Of a DNA stretch of 60,000 bases, positions 54,875-60,000 are shown in pieces. Location: assembly GCF_964204645.1 (NCBI RefSeq), contig NC_134028.1, positions 5,122,501-5,182,500 of the forward strand, written 5' to 3'. Positions within the stretch are counted from its first letter, which is position 1, and each line of letters begins with the position of its first letter. A program made the translations under genes and the position numbers. The notes under the pieces were generated by a model. It searched no databases, was not told the origin of the DNA, and saw only the letters and a list, made by a program, of their open reading frames with translations. This DNA comes from Tubulanus polymorphus. Its lineage: Eukaryota > Nemertea > Palaeonemertea > Tubulaniformes > Tubulanidae.

Positions 54875-56205
54875 CTCTTACAACGCTATAAAATTAATTT
54901 ATGAATTCATCGTACGCGGCGGCACGGATTAATGCGTGTTCCCGATCTAGTATGTTTAAGATGGGGTAAGGATAACACGTTCCACGCATACCCCTATATC
55001 GTAGTTTAACCTAGAACATTGTTTATTGAAATAATCTTCAAGACGCTGGCGTTTCTCAGTAAAGAAACAGATTTTTATACACTAGACAGCCGCGGTTCTG
55101 GAGTACGTATAGCTCCGTAGCTCTCCGCGCGGAGAAGTAGTAAGTCAAGCTATAAGAACCTAGGCAAGAATTTATACCGCGGGCAATATGTGAAAGGAAA
55201 CCCTTGTCCGTTATCATCAAAGTTCGAATATTCGGTTTAAAAATAGATAATATTAAGCAACCTTCAGTATACCCTGGGCATTAATGATCGCAGGTCTCCA
55301 ATTTTATCAGTCAACCCTTGATATTCATAGTGAAAAAAAACTAGACCTTGTCACAAAAGCTAATGAAACTGAAACTTCAAATGGATATTCAAATGATAAG
55401 AATCGTAGGTTATTTCTTTATGAATCGTGCTTCTGCATGGACATGATTTGGCACGTCATCATTCGAGACATGTCTCCACACTCGTCTAAAAGGCTTTCGT
55501 ATTTTTCAACTCGATGGTAAAAAATGCATCAATAATGTAAGATAAGATATTCGCACCTAGTTTAGATTCAAAACATGAAACGTTCCGGTGGCATTCAGAC
55601 ACCGACTTAATGGTTGGTATTCCCTACTGAGATAAATGTAGCAGCTGACAATGTCACTAGAGTTACAGCAGTTAGTGACGAATTGGAAATTCAGTCAGAA
55701 CAAAGTCAGGGTCAATTGCTACAACTGGAAAATGGGAATGTACTGTAAATATAAATCAGGGCGAATATCAGAGGAGTAACCGACACAAAAATTATGTGTT
55801 CCTCGAAATATCAAACTTATTACGAAGAAGACGGATGCTGTACTGATTGTAGTACAGTGCAGGAGCTGATCGAAGGCTATTCCTCAACAGGTGGTGCCAC
55901 GGTTCAATTGTCAGTTTTCAGTTAATTCCGTGCAATAAAGATACACAGTTGGTCTGTTCAGTCAACCATGATCGAAAGAAGCCCGACAGTAGTTCGGTGC
56001 AAACTGCTGCGCGCTTTACTGCAATCGATGTGCTGGAAATTTTCTGTTAAGCACAACATTTCCAAGTCTGATATTAGCCCTTTCAGTGCGGTGTATAAAT
56101 CAGTGATGGACATAAATACACTGCACCACAGTGCATCCATTTAACTATGAACAAGGAATAATCTCTTTAGAAAAAGATAGCAGCACCTGTCACACATTGT
56201 GAAAT

Positions 56206-56457
56206 ATGAGTGATACACCGCACCATGGTGTAGACATACTAGCAGTATGCCCATTATGCAACGCACTGGGGTGGAATTTCCCAAGACTTCACAAATCATC
56301 TCCAGCACTTAAGAGTATGAATTGGGCAGCACGGAAAGGGTTAATAGACAGTGTTACACTAGATCCACAACTTTTTCATCCTAGAAACGGAGTAGTCGAT
56401 ACCGATCCCGATACCCTAGAGTTTGACGATGATGACTCAGCGATATTAATCCGATGA
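56206..56457 (+). other. Anonymous 83-codon ORF with acidic C-terminus
   Basis: This ATG-initiated frame encodes a CPLC motif near residue 15, a basic middle (MNWAARKGLIDS) and an acidic end (EFDDDDSAILIR). The composition is more protein-like than most chance ORFs in the window. No family is recognised, and no clear splice sites, promoter or close polyadenylation signal were found. It could be a terminal exon of an unseen plus-strand gene, a decayed mobile-element fragment, or chance. Confidence 0.18.
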
Positions 56458-59400
56458 TGAAATTTTAATTCTATGCTTTCGTTGAGTACAATAGACACGT
56501 GCGACGTCGCACGAAAACACCATTGCTATCCCACAACAGCCATTTATAACTTCATATTTGATTTAATGAACGCTCAGTACTGGTCAGTGTTGATAATAAT
56601 ATACGCTGTCAAACAGACAATACAGAAACCTAGGCTTACCACAATAGAAAACTGATCGAATCGTCCCCAGGGAGCTGTTCAACAACTGTCGGCTGATTCC
56701 TCTCCTGTTTTCCGGTACGGATCAATACTACGTGAAACAATAGGAAATCTTTATTTCCGACCAAAATATTCCATTACGCTCGAAATGGAGAAAAGTTGTT
56801 CCCGCGCATATTACAGAAAGCTAACAATGATATGGCACAAGCACAGTTTTCAACAGGACTCGGACCTTTCGCAAATCACCGGATCAAAAAGACGGACATT
56901 ACAAAAATAGAATTTTCGTTCGAAAAATTACGATGAAAACACGACCGACCAAAAAACTTTTTTTTTTAATTCTTCAATTTTTGCAGAATTCGGAGAGGCA
57001 GATACATCACTCCAAGAGATACGAGCCCTCTGAATCGATGCTCGATGTCTCTGAAATGATTTCTGATTCCCGTCGGTCGAGATCCATTGACGTGTGAGAT
57101 TTCCCGAGGGAATCTCAATAAAAAGCCTACACAACGCTATCGCTGTCCAACGCCATATGTCACCAAAACTGCGACCGCAGGCTGTATCTAACTGCGTAAG
57201 TGTTTACGACTGGGCGAATAACAGATCCTCGAGATCCGTCGCCAAGTATCGGCTGAAGAGTATTTCATGATGTTTACACGACTATTACGAATAATTCATA
57301 ATCCAATACATAAAATATAGATTAAAAGCCGCAGATTTCATATATATATGCGCAATTCATCGGTTTTCTGGTCAACGATATCGTGAACATCGGATTGAGG
57401 AAAAATTTGTCGAGCCGCTCGAAAAGGCTATGAAACTAGGATGTTAAATCCCCACTCGGTCGCTAACGAGAAACCGCGGATAAAACTGATGATATATTCG
57501 ATATTAATCCGCGAGGCTGTCAAATCTCTATCCACGAAATTTACTTATTTCGTAAAATAAGAATCAGTTTTCTCCAGTTTAAACGACGGTCGACAGCGAT
57601 TTCTAATTCGATTTTAGCTTATTGATAATCAATCAAACTAAGATATATTCTAACCGATATCTAAATAGAGGCAGTTCTTTCGGGAACCGTTACTGGTACT
57701 ACATTCGAGCTATTCGTCGGGATTAATCACGATAATCCCTGAGATTATTAGATCAAAAATCGTACAGCCACTGCTAATCCGAGCATTAATTCTAAAATCA
57801 ATACCGCTCGAAACTGTTATAGTTTATCAGTTACTGCGACGCTCGTGAAACTGATAACTGAGATGTTTTATAATCACGGAGTCTCAAGACATCATCCTTA
57901 TTTTTTACCAAAGCTCATCTCAGCTCATCGAATAGAAGATGCCGATATAGTTGCATAACTCAATATCATCTCTTTACGACTTTCGGTCGATTCAATAGAG
58001 TTACCCTTGTTTTAGATCAGAAAGTTCATTGGCGGCCACTAATTCATATACTCAGTAACTGTGCTTAACAACAGAAGTGAAGATAAAACTCTATCTTCAG
58101 CAAACAATGAACAACTTAACAATAAAACATGTGAAATTCTGATTTTATCATGAAAACTGAGGTCATGTGGAGGCATCGAAATTAAAAACAGTTTAATTCA
58201 GTCTTCACCCTATGGAGCAATGACATATACAGGACTGACATACCCCTTACTAGGAATTATAAAATAGGTCTCCTCTAATGACACAGTAAATACAGCAATA
58301 GGGTCACCTGTTAATAGTTATTATATAACAGTAACATTATGCACCTACAATGCTACCACTGAGATCATGTATTTTACTGCATTAAAATTACATCATTTTA
58401 CATACAATACGTCTGACGATGTCTATGAATAAAATATGTTCCTTATTTGGTACTTGGGTCTTCGGCCTATCTAAAAATGTAAACCAAATATTTCACTGAG
58501 TTGACTAAAAATTGGCGAAATGGAGCACTATAGGCCGGGAATAAGATTTTTTTCTCAAAAATTCAGTTCCACCGTTCTGAATTAAGATTTGACTCTAAGT
58601 AAACTCATTCAAAATAAACTAATTTTAACTCAGAGTAAACTCTTACAAACAACTGTCAAAGTTTTCAAGTTAACCGGTAGAGAGCATGGCAGAATCTACT
58701 GAAATCCTAATTCGTTATCGGGTGCATAAAATTCATGGCGACTTCATTGATCAGTGTTCAGTACAAAGAGTAAATTTCCTTAAAAAGAATATACCCGATA
58801 GGCAGTAGATATTGATTGTTAAACAGTTATTTTTCCGAACTAAATAACATAATGTTTTCGATTTTATTCTTAAACACCAATATTAACTTTGCACATTTAA
58901 AATGCAATCGAGCTAGAGCCGAATGTTTAAATTGCACGTTTAAAACCTTAAGAACTAACCTCCCATATCAATACCCCCTTAAGGCTGAGTCATTCATGCA
59001 TAGCTATTTTGATAATTTTGTCAAGGTGCACCGAGGAGAATAGATAGTTTAGAATGAGCAGATGTAAAAGCAACTTTTCTTCGGTAATTAAAACAGTTCA
59101 TTTTTCTTCTCTAAATAGCTCGCGTAACTAGAACTCGTAGTAAACTTTTCTATCAGTTGTTCTACGAGGCACGAGTATCTTCTACACCTACCACTGAGCA
59201 ATCTGCAACAACTGGTTTCAGTGTTCAAAAGTTTAGAATTTTTTTCACTTTTTCTGCCGCGATCTACCTAGCTCTCTGTAGGGGCCTAGCTGCCAAAGTC
59301 TCACCTATGATGTAGTTTAAAACAGTTACAAAACCATTGCATCGGCTTTTTATCACCAAAATGAAAATTAAGCCCAAAATTTAGAGCGACTTGAAACATC

Positions 59401-60000
59401 GAAATAAATCATAGCTAGGCCTTATCTCCATCTACGCTGTAAGTTCTTTTCTTTTTTCGAAAATGTGTATTGAATTTACAATGATATCATCTGAAATCAC
59501 ACGCTGAATACATTCAGCCGTTCTTCGTCGCACATTCAAAAATACGCACACGCTAAAGCTAAATTTAAATTTGTTCCCATGAAATACTTCACGAGAAAGA
59601 ACTTATTCATGGCTCATAGCCAAATCGTGATTTGAATCTCGACGTATATTTGTTCACTGTATTAAGCCTTTGTATAGAACCTATGCCTGCGATAATAAGT
59701 ACGATTTTTTTTTTATTTGTATAGTATCAGACTGTCTGAAATTATGATATTGATATAGGAACGACTTCTTCTTAAGTCATTATATTTACTATCAGCTGAG
59801 CCGATTTGCTGATGAACTGTCGAGTTTCCCAGGGGTATTGTGCTCGAAAACAGATACATGTTGTGTACGAGTACACAACAAATATCCGTAAAAATATTAC
59901 CACGAAAAATAATATTTTCCATATGTTTCATCTCGGGGAAAATAACCGATTTATTGACGTAATCGGCTTCGATCGACAGGTCGTGTTTATAAACTAGCGC

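Larger units (their letters stand above)
42420..60000 (-). other. Upstream intron or 5' region of the Caskin gene
   Basis: Nothing here resembles the expected first Caskin exon (a MGKEQ-type start followed by an acidic-basic helix), so the exon is probably beyond 60000, too diverged, or split. The stretch holds the 85-bp-period minisatellite, three foldback elements or fragments, a nested inverted repeat and short microsatellites. The 116- to 133-codon frames at 49597, 51136 and 53590 are not recognisable proteins. Confidence 0.6.

Noticed and set aside
57180-57300. Short coding-like minus-strand stretch (RYLATDLEDLLFAQS then stop)
   Set aside because: Only about 22 codons between stops with no splice or start context; too short to support.

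Overview
The window is animal nuclear DNA: AT-rich, with large introns, GT-AG splice sites, scattered foldback (MITE-like) repeats and microsatellites. There is no sign of operons or bacterial genes. The one gene I can support is on the minus strand and is very probably the Caskin (CASK-interacting scaffold) orthologue of an invertebrate. The repeat types and protein divergence would suit a mollusc, annelid or related spiralian, but that placement is inference.

Nine minus-strand exons can be joined by phase-compatible splice sites. In transcript order they are 42368-42419, 30243-30340, 21518-21663, 18317-18412, 11478-11608, 10663-10771, 9532-9640, 7336-7430 and 718-976. They sum to 1095 nt, about 365 codons with no internal stop. 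They encode a short lead-in, six clear ankyrin repeats plus one degenerate repeat, and a complete SH3 domain with the start of its tail. The fragment is open at both ends. The usual first exon (MGKEQ-type start) was not found, and the CASK-binding segment, tandem SAM domains and proline-rich tail should lie beyond position 1. The long ORFs elsewhere are antisense shadows, chance ORFs or translations of TA repeats.

Layout: 1-717 is the intron after the SH3 exon. 718-11608 holds the clustered SH3 and distal ankyrin exons with introns of 0.7 to 6.4 kb. 11609-30242 holds three proximal ankyrin exons in introns of 3.1 to 8.6 kb. 30341-42367 is a 12 kb intron with most of the repeats: a locally duplicated block, two MITE copies, a miRNA-sized hairpin, a 0.6 kb TA tract and a CpG/GA-rich segment. 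42420-60000 is the upstream intron or 5' region, with an 85-bp-period minisatellite and more foldback elements.

Points of most interest: (1) an array of about 20 CAGGTAA[A/G] units, matching the 5' splice-site consensus, on the strand opposite the gene in a regular 85-bp period; (2) a foldback family (AGCCGCGATCACAC termini) with several copies, one inserted in one half of a local duplication so that the other half preserves an empty site; (3) tandem splice donors 6 nt apart that would swap Ser-Lys-Gly for Arg between ankyrin repeats 1 and 2; (4) a Caskin SH3 domain lacking the usual aromatic ligand-binding residues, as reported in vertebrates; (5) a 75-nt pre-miRNA-sized hairpin. I did not find a convincing new multi-gene system here.
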